Of a DNA stretch of 49,023 nt, positions 31,637-39,852 are shown piece after piece. Under the pieces are notes generated by a model that was not told the DNA's origin, did no database searches, and saw only the letters and a program-made list of their open reading frames with translations. Each line of letters starts with the position of its first letter. The stretch's first letter is position 1. The stretch is from NCBI RefSeq assembly GCF_022179385.1, contig NZ_BPQS01000039.1, positions 1 to 49,023 on the forward strand, read 5' to 3'. A program made the translations under genes and the position numbers. This DNA is from Methylobacterium longum (lineage in GTDB: Bacteria; Pseudomonadota; Alphaproteobacteria; Rhizobiales; Beijerinckiaceae).

Positions 31637-33013
31637 TCACGCGGTCGGAAGCAGGCGGAAGGTGGGAGATCGGTTCGGCCGCGTGGCGAAGGAGCCGACC
31701 GGCATTACCGGGCCGTCATCGTCGAGGACAAGGTCGTTGTCCCGCAGCAACCGCGCCAGGACCAGCACTGCCTCCGAAGTGGCCAGTTGCGCCCCGATGC
31801 ACACGCGGGGCCCCGCGCCGAACGGCAGGAATGCGTGGCGATCAGGCTTCTCGGAGCCGAGGAATCGTCCGGGGTCGAAGCGCTCGGGGGAGGCCCACAG
31901 GCGCGGATCGGTGTGCAGCAGGGTGAACGGCATCAGCACGATGGCACCGCGCCTGACCGGTACACCGCCCAGGTCGTGGTCCGCCACCGCCTGGCGCGCC
32001 GTCATGTAGGCCGGCGGGTAGAGCCGCAGCGCCTCATCCACCACGGCGCGCGTGCGCGGCAGGGAGCCGACAGCCGACGCGGCCCCGCTTGGGGACAGGT
32101 CTGCCCGCCGCGCCTCCCGCCGGATGGCGCGGCGCCACGCGGGCGCGTTGGCCAGCAGGTAGCAGGCCCAGAACAGGGTCAGGCCCGTCGTCTCGTGCCC
32201 GGCGAAGATCATCGTCGACACCTCGTCGGCCAGGAGATCCTCGTCCCGGTTCCCGTAGGCCTCGGCCAGGAGGGCGAAGAGGTCGCGCGGCGCCCCCGGG
32301 GGGTGAGAGGCCCGGCGCTGCGCGATGATCGCCAGGATGAGAGCCCGCCAGCGCCGGCGGAAGCGTGAGCGGCGGACGGTGGTGAACGTCGGCACCCAGT
32401 GCGGCAGGATGAAGTCGCTGGCGCGGGGCCGTCCGATGCCGCCGGCGTAGGACAGGAGCAGGCCGCGCAGCTGCGGTCCGAAGGTGCCGGACACCAGGGA
32501 GAACATGCTCGTGCAGGCGACCCCGAGGCTGAGGTCCTGCATGACGCCGAGCAGATCCACCGGTGCCCCGCGGGATGCCTCCAGCGGGGCGAGCGTGGCC
32601 TCGGCACAGGCGGCCATGTGGTGGGCGAGCAGGGTTACGGTGCGGGGTGTGAAGGCCGGCGCCAGGGTCCGGCGCTGCCGACGCCAAGCCTGCCCCTCGC
32701 TGGCGGCGACGCCGCGTCCGATGAGAGCCCCGAAGATGCGGTCGCCGGCCGCGATTCGCCGATAGAGCTCCGGACGCGTGGCCAGCACGTCGCGGATCGC
32801 CTGCGGACCGGAGGCGACGACGACATCGCGGCCGAACATCGGCAGCACGAGGACCGCCTGCTCGCGGCACCGGTGCGGAAAGGCGGAGTAGGCGTTACGG
32901 CGCAGGCCGTGCAGGACGCCGAGAGCGCCCACGCGGTCCGGCGCCAGCGGCGGCATGGGCGGGGTGAAGGAGGCTTGCCCGGGCGTGTCGGTCGCCTCGC
33001 TGATGATGTCCAT
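31637..33013 (-). CDS. Cytochrome P450
   Basis: 458 residues. Diagnostic elements: I-helix oxygen-binding AGHETTGLT (about residues 270-278), K-helix EALRLYPP (ExxR), the PERFDPGRFLG meander segment and the haem loop FLPFGAGPRVCIGAQLA with the axial cysteine. ATG 33013 follows GAGGA. There is no membrane anchor, so it is a soluble bacterial P450 that needs a ferredoxin and reductase from elsewhere. The long-chain form (FxPPxPLAPD N-terminus) resembles class members acting on fatty acids or terpenoids, but the substrate is unknown. It lies downstream of a sugar ABC operon, 236 bases beyond its last gene. Confidence 0.94.
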   Translation of the reverse strand: MDIISEATDTPGQASFTPPMPPLAPDRVGALGVLHGLRRNAYSAFPHRCREQAVLVLPMFGRDVVVASGPQAIRDVLATRPELYRRIAAGDRIFGALIGRGVAASEGQAWRRQRRTLAPAFTPRTVTLLAHHMAACAEATLAPLEASRGAPVDLLGVMQDLSLGVACTSMFSLVSGTFGPQLRGLLLSYAGGIGRPRASDFILPHWVPTFTTVRRSRFRRRWRALILAIIAQRRASHPPGAPRDLFALLAEAYGNRDEDLLADEVSTMIFAGHETTGLTLFWACYLLANAPAWRRAIRREARRADLSPSGAASAVGSLPRTRAVVDEALRLYPPAYMTARQAVADHDLGGVPVRRGAIVLMPFTLLHTDPRLWASPERFDPGRFLGSEKPDRHAFLPFGAGPRVCIGAQLATSEAVLVLARLLRDNDLVLDDDGPVMPVGSFATRPNRSPTFRLLPTA

Positions 33014-33249
33014 CGGGTATCCTCATCGCAGGCGATGGCGGCCGTGCGTCGCGCCCCGCGTTGATACCGGGCCGCCGACGCTTGGCGCGAGGTCGGATCA
33101 CGCGGGTCGGGTCAAGCATGCCCAAGATACCGACGTGCCGGGCCGGCCGATCCGGGGGGCACACCGCTACGCCCGTCTCCGCGCGTCGCTGATCCCATGG
33201 CGCTCGACCCGTCTGCGAACTGGCGCCGACCGGTCCGTGCGGATCCTGA

Positions 33250-34068
33250 TCAGTCGAAGCCGGAGGACGTCTCCGGCGCCGACATCGCGGGGTCGGCCAC
33301 CCGCAATGGCTCGCGCGTTGGCTTGCCCCGTGCGAGCACGGCCGAGGCGGTCCTGCCCGCCGACGACAGGGACGACCCCGCGCGCCTGCTCTCGGGGTTG
33401 GCGATGCGCGCGAGGTAATCGGCCTTGCTCGCCTGCATGTGATCGACGGCGAGCTGCGCGAGCGCCCAGCGATCGCGCCCGCGCAAGAGCTCGATCATGG
33501 TCCCATGCTGATCGACCGAGAGCCGGAGGCCGTCGGCATCCGCCAGGTTCTTGGCGCGCATGGGCAGCGTGAGGCCCATGTAGTCGGTGAGCGTGCGCAC
33601 GAGGTATGGGTTCCCGCACGCATCGAACAGGGCGATGTGGAAGGCGTCGTTCGCCTCGTGGATGCCGCGCAGGTCCCGCTTCTCCACCGTGTCGCGGTAG
33701 GCGTCCTGCAGCGCGTCGAGGCTGGCGATCAGACCGGGCTCGGCCGGCAGCGCGATCATCAGCATCGCCTGCCGCGTGAGCATCTCGCGGACTTCGTAGA
33801 TCTGCCGCACCTCCTCGGCGGAATAGGACCTCACCGTCGCCCCAACGTTCCGCTCCCGCTGCACGACGCCCCGGCGCTCCATCTCCACGAGGGTCTGGCG
33901 GATGAAGTGACGGGAGGCGCCGAAGCGCACCATCAGGGCATCCTCGGTCAGGCGCGCTCCGGGCGCGAGGCGCCCGAACATGATGTCCTCCTCCAGGAGC
34001 GCCACGACGCCGCCGATGCCCTCGTGCCGGAGCGGCGGGACGGGACCCGCTTGCCGGTCCGCGGTCAC
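33250..34068 (-). CDS. GntR family regulator, FCD type
   Basis: 272 residues. The N-terminal winged helix (LEEDIMFGRLAPGARLTEDA ... FGASRHFIRQTLVEMERRGVV, about residues 20-80) and the C-terminal FCD ligand domain (YEVREMLTRQAMLMIA; HEANDAFHIALFDACGNPYL; DQHGTMIELLRGRD) are clear; FCD proteins bind metal and carboxylate effectors through conserved Asp/His residues. GTG 34068 overlaps the dehydrogenase stop by four bases. The C-terminal tail (about 35 residues) is longer than usual. As last gene of the sugar ABC operon it probably controls this operon in response to the imported sugar or a metabolite. Confidence 0.9.
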   Translation of the reverse strand: MTADRQAGPVPPLRHEGIGGVVALLEEDIMFGRLAPGARLTEDALMVRFGASRHFIRQTLVEMERRGVVQRERNVGATVRSYSAEEVRQIYEVREMLTRQAMLMIALPAEPGLIASLDALQDAYRDTVEKRDLRGIHEANDAFHIALFDACGNPYLVRTLTDYMGLTLPMRAKNLADADGLRLSVDQHGTMIELLRGRDRWALAQLAVDHMQASKADYLARIANPESRRAGSSLSSAGRTASAVLARGKPTREPLRVADPAMSAPETSSGFD

Positions 34069-35072
34069 CGCGCTTCCGCCCGACCGGCGAGTCGGTAGCA
34101 ATCCTCAACGAGCCGCAGCGTCTCGAGATTGTCGGCCGGTGCCGTCTCGAACGGAGCGCCGTCGTCCAGGCGATCGACGAAGTGGGCGATCGTGGCCGCG
34201 TAGGATTCCTCGTAGGCGGCGGCGAGGTCGAAGGTCCGGAGCCGGGTCTCGCGCCCGGTCATCGACAATTCGGAGCCTTGGAGCCGGATCGCACCGTCAG
34301 GACCCAGGATCTCGAGGCGATCGGGGGCCGCGGGCGGGGCTCCGTGTGCCGCCAGGGTCGCGAAGACTTGCACCGGCAGTTCGCCGGCGCCGGCAAGTTG
34401 GATCAGCGCCGTATCCTCCCCCGCGAGGTCCGGGCAGGTCCGGCTGGTCGTGCAGGCGGCGACCTGCAGCGGACCCAGCAGCATCCGCAGGGTATCGAGG
34501 TGATGGATGAGGACTTCGGCGACGAGCATCCGCGCCTCGTCACGCATGAACGGCTGGCGTTCCAGGGCGGGGAAGTGCCCGGCGTCGTCCGGAAGGGTGC
34601 CGCTCGTGACGAGCTCCAACCGGGCCGCGAAGGGGCGCCCGATGATCCCGGAGCGAAGCCACGTCGCGATCTCGCGGTAATAGGTGCGGAACCGCCAGTT
34701 CTCGTGCACCATCAGGCGCGACCGGCCCTGCACCGCGGCCACCAGAGCCTCCGCCTCGGCGAAGGTCGGGGCCAGGGGCTTCTGGCAGAGGATCGGCAGC
34801 CCGTGATCGGCCGCCAGGCGGACAAGCTCCGCATGCACCGCGCGGGGGGCGGCGACATCGACGGCGTCGAGTCCGCCCGCCGCCAGCATGTCGTGGGCGT
34901 CGGCGTAGGTGTGCGGGACGTGGAACGCCCGGGCGCGCGCTTCGCGCTTCTCGGCGGACGGGTCCGCGATCGCCACGACCTCGGCACGGCCCCGCAGGGC
35001 GGCCCAGCCCTTGAGATGATGCTGCGTGACCCATCCGGCCCCGATCAGGCCTATCCGTCGGACGGCGCTCAA
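34065..35072 (-). CDS. Gfo/Idh/MocA family NAD(P)-dependent oxidoreductase
   Basis: 335 residues. N-terminal Rossmann motif IGLIGAGWVTQHHLKGWAAL, the nucleotide-binding strand VVAIADPSAEKREA, the EKP-like loop (LCQKPLAPTFAEAEALV, here QKP) and the catalytic-region histidines (AEVLIHHLDTLRML) support the assignment. The start is TTG 35072, preceded by GGAGG, overlapping the ATPase stop by four bases (TTGA). It would oxidise or reduce the sugar or inositol-like compound brought in by the transporter. The Glu of the EKP motif is replaced by Gln, which is an unusual though not unknown variation. Confidence 0.9.
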   Translation of the reverse strand: MSAVRRIGLIGAGWVTQHHLKGWAALRGRAEVVAIADPSAEKREARARAFHVPHTYADAHDMLAAGGLDAVDVAAPRAVHAELVRLAADHGLPILCQKPLAPTFAEAEALVAAVQGRSRLMVHENWRFRTYYREIATWLRSGIIGRPFAARLELVTSGTLPDDAGHFPALERQPFMRDEARMLVAEVLIHHLDTLRMLLGPLQVAACTTSRTCPDLAGEDTALIQLAGAGELPVQVFATLAAHGAPPAAPDRLEILGPDGAIRLQGSELSMTGRETRLRTFDLAAAYEESYAATIAHFVDRLDDGAPFETAPADNLETLRLVEDCYRLAGRAEAR

Positions 35073-36217
35073 TGGACCCCTCCAGCCCGACCCGGGTCAC
35101 CGCCCGGTCGCGAGAGCGCGGGGACCGCCGCGGTGGACCGGGGGTCGAACAGGAAGGCCGCATCGGGCCGGAAGAACAGGTCGACGACCTCGCCCACCCT
35201 CGCGCGGGTGTCGCGCGGCAGGCGCGCCGTGCACTCGGTTCCGCCCTCCGTCTCGACGGCGAGGAGCGTCTCGGCGCCGAGGGGTTCGACGGCGAATACC
35301 CGCCCGCGGATCCGGCCCGCCGCCGCGGCCCCGGCGGCCTCAACGGACAGGTGTAGGTCCTCCGCCCGGACGCCGAGCACGACCTCGCCGGCGGCAAGGG
35401 GGGCGAGCACGGCGGGCGACCAGCGCGTGAGGGCGGTCTCGATCGCGGCCGTGCGGACCCGATCACCGCCGGAGACCGGCACGGTGAACAGGTTCATCGG
35501 CGGCGCGCCGAGGAAACGGGCGACGAAGGTGTCGGCGGGGTTCCAGTAGACGTCGAGCGGTTTCCCGACTTGGGCAACGCGCCCGCCGTTCATCACGCAG
35601 ATCCGCGTCCCCATGGTCATCGCCTCGACCTGGTCGTGGGTCACGTAGATCATCGTGGAGGCGAGCCGATGATGCTGCTTGATCAGCTCGTTGCGCGTGT
35701 TGACGCGCAGGGCCGCGTCGAGGTTCGAGAGCGGCTCGTCGAACAGGAACACCATCGGCTCGCGCACCATGGCGCGCCCCAGGGCGACGCGCTGGCGCTG
35801 CCCGCCCGACAGGGCCTGCGGTTTGCGGTCGAGGTAGGGGATCAGGCCCAGCATCGCGGCAGCCTCCCTGACCCGCCGCTCGACCTCGGCGGACGGCGTG
35901 CGGCGGCGCTTGAGGCCGAAGGCCAGGTTCTCGGCGACCGTCATGTGCGGGTAGAGGGCATAGGACTGGAACACCATCGCGATGTCGCGGTCCTTGGCAG
36001 GCACGTCGTTCATCGTCCGCCCGTTGATCGAGAGCGTGCCGGACGAGATGGTCTCCAGGCCCGCGATCATGCGCAGCGTCGTGGACTTGCCGCATCCGGA
36101 CGGACCGAGGAGCACCATGAATTCGCCGTCCCCGACCGTGACGTCAACGTTGTCGACCACGACCGGCCCGCCGGAGCCGTAGCGCTTGCAGATCCTGGAC
36201 AGCTGAACGACCGCCAT
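35069..36217 (-). CDS. CUT1 sugar ABC transporter, ATP-binding protein (UgpC/MalK type)
   Basis: 382 residues. Walker A GPSGCGKST (about residues 38-46), Q-loop VFQSYALYPHMTV, signature LSGGQRQRVALGRAM, Walker B VFLFDEPLSNLDA and H-loop YVTHDQVEAMTM form the nucleotide-binding domain; the C-terminal third (from about 240) is the TOBE/OB regulatory domain of MalK-like ATPases. It shares its 3' end with the dehydrogenase start by a four-base overlap. AGGGGG precedes the ATG. It powers the importer made by the three upstream genes. Confidence 0.95.
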   Translation of the reverse strand: MAVVQLSRICKRYGSGGPVVVDNVDVTVGDGEFMVLLGPSGCGKSTTLRMIAGLETISSGTLSINGRTMNDVPAKDRDIAMVFQSYALYPHMTVAENLAFGLKRRRTPSAEVERRVREAAAMLGLIPYLDRKPQALSGGQRQRVALGRAMVREPMVFLFDEPLSNLDAALRVNTRNELIKQHHRLASTMIYVTHDQVEAMTMGTRICVMNGGRVAQVGKPLDVYWNPADTFVARFLGAPPMNLFTVPVSGGDRVRTAAIETALTRWSPAVLAPLAAGEVVLGVRAEDLHLSVEAAGAAAAGRIRGRVFAVEPLGAETLLAVETEGGTECTARLPRDTRARVGEVVDLFFRPDAAFLFDPRSTAAVPALSRPGGDPGRAGGVH

Positions 36218-36227
36218 CTCGGCCCCC

Positions 36228-37088
36228 TTACTTGACGGCGCCCGCGGTCATGCCGCGGATCAGCTTTTCGGAGAAGAAGACGTAGGCGAGGATCACCGGA
36301 ACGACCGAGATCATGACCCCGGCCGCGATCATGCCGATGTCTTGGAAGTGGTCGCCCATGAAGGCCCGGATGCCGATCGGCAGGGTGCGCTTGTCCGGGT
36401 CGGTGATGAGCACCACCGCGAACAGGAACTCGTTCCAGAGCTGGATGAAGTTCAGGATCAGGGTGGTGGCGATCGCCGGCATGCCGATCGGCAGGACGAT
36501 GCGGCGGAAGATCTCGATGTCGCCGTAACCGTCCATCTTGGCCGCATCGAACAGATCCTGCGGGATCCGGGCGAAGAACCCCTCCAGCAGGTACACCGTC
36601 AGCGGCAGCTGGAGCGAGACGTAGACGAGCGTCAGCCCGAGCAGGCTGTTGTATAGCCCGTAATCGACCAGGATCTGATAGAGCGAGATCAGGGTGATCT
36701 GCGGCGGGAAGATGATCGACGAGAACAGGATGCCGTAGATGATGCGGTTGCCGCGGAAACGGTAGCGGGCGAGGGCGTGGGCGGCCGCGGCGCCAACCAG
36801 CGTCACCGCGGCGACCGCGGCGACGACGACGATGGTCGAGTTCCAGAAATAGGTGGCGAAGTCGGAATCGACCCAGGCGATCCGGAACTGCTCCCAGTGG
36901 AACGGACGGGGCCACGCGTAGTGGTCCGCCGAGATCTCGCCCGTGGTGCGCACCGACATGGTGGCCAGCCACAGGAACGGCCCCAGCGTGTAGGCGGTGT
37001 AGGCGGCGATCACGACCGCGAGGGCGGTCCGGCTCGCCAGGAAGCCGCCCCGCCCGCGGGCCGGGGGCAGGGTCGCGTCGGCGCTCAC
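36228..37088 (-). CDS. CUT1 sugar ABC transporter permease (MalG/UgpE type)
   Basis: 286 residues with six hydrophobic segments and the C-terminal EAA loop DAAKMDGYGDIEIFRRIVLP (about residues 195-214) that contacts the ATPase. Preceded by the other permease, with only one base between its stop and this GTG start (TGA-C-GTG); GGAG lies seven bases upstream. The carboxy end (FSEKLIRGMTAGAVK) is typical of MalG-type subunits. Confidence 0.94.
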   Translation of the reverse strand: MSADATLPPARGRGGFLASRTALAVVIAAYTAYTLGPFLWLATMSVRTTGEISADHYAWPRPFHWEQFRIAWVDSDFATYFWNSTIVVVAAVAAVTLVGAAAAHALARYRFRGNRIIYGILFSSIIFPPQITLISLYQILVDYGLYNSLLGLTLVYVSLQLPLTVYLLEGFFARIPQDLFDAAKMDGYGDIEIFRRIVLPIGMPAIATTLILNFIQLWNEFLFAVVLITDPDKRTLPIGIRAFMGDHFQDIGMIAAGVMISVVPVILAYVFFSEKLIRGMTAGAVK

Positions 37089-37089
37089 G

Positions 37090-38046
37090 TCAGTACTCCA
37101 ACCGATCGCGGGATTTGAAGACCCGGTTGAGAACGATGACGGCCGCGCAGACCACGCCGAACCAGACGGTCGCGATGGCCGACGGGTAGCCGAGATCGAA
37201 GGTGTTCCAGTTGAAGGCGCGCTTGTAGACGTAGGTCGAGACCGTCTCGGTCGCCCAGAGCGGCCCGCCGCCGGTCATGATCCAGACGAGATCGAACACC
37301 TTCATCTTCCCGATGAAGGCGAGGACGTAGAGGTTGAGCAGCGTGGGCCGCAGCATCGGCACGATCACGTAGCGGAGCTTCGCGCCCCAGCCGCAATTGT
37401 CGAGTTCCGCCGCCTCCAGAACCTCCGACGGCAGCGCGTGGATGGCGGCCAGACAGACCACCATGTTGAACCCGGCCCATTTCCAGGCATGCGTCACGAT
37501 GAGGGCCGCCAGCGCCGTGTTCGGATCGCCGAGCCAGGACCGGGTCAAGGCGTCGAGCCCGGCGGCCCGAAGGCCCTCGTTCACCACGCCCCAATCGTAG
37601 TTGTAGATCCACATCCAGAGGATCGCGACCACCACGTAGGAGAGAAGGACGGGCGTGAACCACGCCACCCTGAAGAAGCGCGAGAAGGGAATGCCCGCAT
37701 AGAGCGCGAGCGCCAGGAGGAGGCCGGTGGCGACGTCCAGGATCGGGGCGACGAAGGCCCACACGAACGTATTGCGGACCGCAATCCAGAACGTCTCGTC
37801 GCCGAGCAGGTCGCGGTAGTTGGCGAGCCCGACATAGCTGCGCTCCGAGCCCTCGATCGTGAACAGGCTGTCGAAGATCGTCCGGAAGGCCGGGTAGGCC
37901 GTCAGGCCGAGATAGATCACGAGCGCGGGGGCGAGGAAGACGACCAGGACAAGCCAACTCGCCCGGCGCGGATCCGACACGCGCCCGATGGCCGGTGCGC
38001 GTTCCAAGGGTGCCGCCTCGGTCTCGAGCGCAGTGCTGCCCGCCAC
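37090..38046 (-). CDS. CUT1 sugar ABC transporter permease (MalF/UgpA type)
   Basis: 318 residues with six hydrophobic segments and the EAA loop EAAELDNCGWGAKLRYVIVP (about residues 216-235). The GTG at 38046 is chosen because GGGAG lies eight bases upstream and it starts five bases after the binding-protein stop region; the longer frame to 38097 overlaps the binding-protein gene. It pairs with the MalG-type permease to form the membrane channel. Confidence 0.93.
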   Translation of the reverse strand: MAGSTALETEAAPLERAPAIGRVSDPRRASWLVLVVFLAPALVIYLGLTAYPAFRTIFDSLFTIEGSERSYVGLANYRDLLGDETFWIAVRNTFVWAFVAPILDVATGLLLALALYAGIPFSRFFRVAWFTPVLLSYVVVAILWMWIYNYDWGVVNEGLRAAGLDALTRSWLGDPNTALAALIVTHAWKWAGFNMVVCLAAIHALPSEVLEAAELDNCGWGAKLRYVIVPMLRPTLLNLYVLAFIGKMKVFDLVWIMTGGGPLWATETVSTYVYKRAFNWNTFDLGYPSAIATVWFGVVCAAVIVLNRVFKSRDRLEY

Positions 38047-38050
38047 CGCG

Positions 38051-39337
38051 TCAGCTCCCTTTGCGGCAGGCCGCGTCCATCTTGTCGGCGGCCTCACCCA
38101 CGCCGATGAGCCCGGCCGGAAGGGCGTTGTTGATGACCTGGGTATAGGTCTCGGCGCACTTGCCGCGATAGTACATCAGCGGAGTGCCGAAGAAGTAAGT
38201 GGCGCCCGTGTTGCGGGCGTTCAGTTCCGCGAAATAGTCGGCATGGCTGGAGTTGATCTTTGAGGGATCCGACTTCAGGCCGGTCTGCAGGGATACCTGC
38301 TCCGTCCATTTGTCGCCGTTCCCGACCGTGGCCATGGATTCGAGCAGCGCCCCGGCGCACGCCTTGTTCTTCCCGCGCGCGTACATCACGAAGCTGCCGG
38401 CGACCGCCAGCGTCTTGCAGGTCGGGCATTTGCCCTCGTCCATGGAGGGGAACTGCATGATGCCGAGGGGAAAGCTCGTCGGCATGCCGCCGCTCTCCGG
38501 CGAGGCGAAGGCTCGTCCCGTGAACCAGCTCGGATCCGGGAAGGTCAGCGAACCCGGCTTCTGGTAGAAGTAGTAGTGAGACTCGCCCAGTTTCAGCGTC
38601 GCGAAGCTCTTCGGATAGGCGCCGGCATCGACCAGACCCTTGAGCCAAGTCATTACCTCGACGACGCGGGGGTCCTTGAACGACAGGTTCCCGTTCAGGA
38701 GCTTCCCGTAATCCTCGGTGCCCAGCTTGCGCAGGAGCGACTCGAAGAGAAGCAGGCCGCCGGGGAACGGCCGGTCGCCGACGCCCTGGGACACCGGCGT
38801 GATGCCGGCGGCGGCGCCCTTCCTGACCAAGTCCGCGAAGCCGGATTGCGTGAGCTGGAAGGAGGGCGGTACCTCGACCCCGACTTTCTTCACCAAGTCC
38901 TTGTTGTAGTACAACTCGACCGTGTACGCCTCGACGGGCAGACCGTAGACCTTGCCTTTGTAGGTCCAGGCCGGCTTCGCCCAATCCTCGAGCTTGGCCA
39001 AGTCGACATGACCGTCGAGCGGTTCGAGGAAGCCGCCCGTCAGGAACTCGGGTTGATCGGGCTCCAGATAGAAGACGTCGGGTGCCTGCCCTGTACGGAC
39101 GGCGGATTTGGCCTGCGTGTAGATGTCGGCTTTGGGGATGAAGCTCAGCTTGACCGCGCATTGCTTGTTGGCGGCCTCGAAGTCCCGGACGCGCGCGGCC
39201 ACCCAATCCTTCTTGGCCGGTTCGTCGGGCCAGTTCGACCACATGGTGATCTGGACGGGCTCGGCCGCCGCGGCCGTTCCGGCCGCGAGCAGGCTCCAGG
39301 CGAACACGGCCGCCATCCCGGTGCCCGCACTGCGCAT
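38051..39337 (-). CDS. Periplasmic sugar-binding protein (SBP family 1)
   Basis: 428 residues. Sec signal peptide (MAAVFAWSLLAAGTAAAA, cleavage near residue 25), then a family-1 solute-binding fold (VQITMWSNWPDEPAKKDW, DVFYLEPDQPEFL, GKVYGLPVEAYTVELYYNKD). Unusual Cys-Pro-Thr-Cys (KCPTCKTL, mature domain 2) plus two further C-terminal cysteines suggest disulfides. ATG 39337 follows GGAGGAAGG. Aromatic residues near the cleft (YYFYQKPGSLTFPDPSWF) fit carbohydrate recognition. First gene of the operon SBP-permease-permease-ATPase-dehydrogenase-GntR; the sugar is unknown, but a Gfo/Idh/MocA partner suggests a polyol, inositol or sugar acid derivative. Confidence 0.93.
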   Translation of the reverse strand: MRSAGTGMAAVFAWSLLAAGTAAAAEPVQITMWSNWPDEPAKKDWVAARVRDFEAANKQCAVKLSFIPKADIYTQAKSAVRTGQAPDVFYLEPDQPEFLTGGFLEPLDGHVDLAKLEDWAKPAWTYKGKVYGLPVEAYTVELYYNKDLVKKVGVEVPPSFQLTQSGFADLVRKGAAAGITPVSQGVGDRPFPGGLLLFESLLRKLGTEDYGKLLNGNLSFKDPRVVEVMTWLKGLVDAGAYPKSFATLKLGESHYYFYQKPGSLTFPDPSWFTGRAFASPESGGMPTSFPLGIMQFPSMDEGKCPTCKTLAVAGSFVMYARGKNKACAGALLESMATVGNGDKWTEQVSLQTGLKSDPSKINSSHADYFAELNARNTGATYFFGTPLMYYRGKCAETYTQVINNALPAGLIGVGEAADKMDAACRKGS

Positions 39338-39368
39338 CGCACCTTCCTCCCTCGTGATTGTTGCGCTG

Positions 39369-39397
39369 ATCGTCCGTGACCGGTCCGAAGTTGTCAA
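39369..39397 (-). promoter_or_regulatory. Candidate promoter of the sugar ABC operon
   Basis: On the minus strand a perfect TTGACA (39397-39392) is followed after 17 bases by GACGAT (39374-39369), which keeps the A at position 2 and AT at the end of the -10 hexamer. A transcript would start near 39362, about 25 bases before the ATG at 39337. The spacing is ideal; the -10 match is weak. Confidence 0.45.
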
Positions 39398-39453
39398 TAA
39401 AAATGCGGTCTGTGAGCACGGCCGTGTCGACGGTGCCGCTGATCCCCTATGTT

Positions 39454-39463
39454 TTATCGATAA
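39454..39463. promoter_or_regulatory. Palindrome TTATCGATAA, possible GntR operator
   Basis: A perfect 10-base palindrome within an AT-rich patch, about 57 bases upstream of the candidate -35 of the sugar operon. FCD-type GntR regulators usually bind short palindromes of this size, so it may be the site of the regulator encoded at the end of the operon. A 10-base palindrome can also occur by chance. Confidence 0.3.
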
Positions 39464-39780
39464 TCTCGTGGGCGGCAGCGCATTCGCGACCACCAGCACT
39501 GTCAGCTCCCTCCAAGTCCTCCGTCGGACGGGGTCACGGGTCGTCGAGGCCGGCCGGGGCATTCACGCACAGCCGCCACGATGCGCGGATCGCAGGGATC
39601 CTGACGGTCGTCGCACGCGCGATAGGGTCGACGACGCCGGTCGACACGGCGACCGGGATGGCCGCCGGCAGGACGACCCGATCCTGTTGCCGGATTGCAC
39701 CGGGGTGCCACGTCCGTCTGGCCGGGGTCGCGGGCCGGGACCGGATCCTCAATCCTCGGCGGGATGACAGAATCTGGAGA

Positions 39781-39811
39781 TTGACAAAGCCCTGTCAGAT
39801 AGCAGTAGCAT
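39781..39811 (+). promoter_or_regulatory. Candidate promoter of the coiled-coil gene cluster
   Basis: Perfect TTGACA at 39781-39786 followed after 19 bases by TAGCAT (39806-39811; four of six matches to TATAAT). The spacer is somewhat long. The sequence after it is AT-rich (ATAAAATTAACG) and the ATG of the first coiled-coil gene is at 39853. Confidence 0.4.
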
Positions 39812-39852
39812 AAAATTAACGCTTACGGAATCTGGCGGCTCGGAGACGTTTG

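Larger units (their letters stand above)
39338..39852. other. Divergent control region between the sugar operon and the coiled-coil genes
   Basis: About 515 bases without a gene. It holds a candidate promoter on each strand and a 10-base palindrome (listed separately). The middle (39500-39760) shows only shadow frames. Confidence 0.45.

Noticed and set aside
30879..31640. Overlapping frames of 181 (plus) and 173 (minus) residues
   Set aside because: Both lack a supported start, domain and sensible composition, and they overlap each other.
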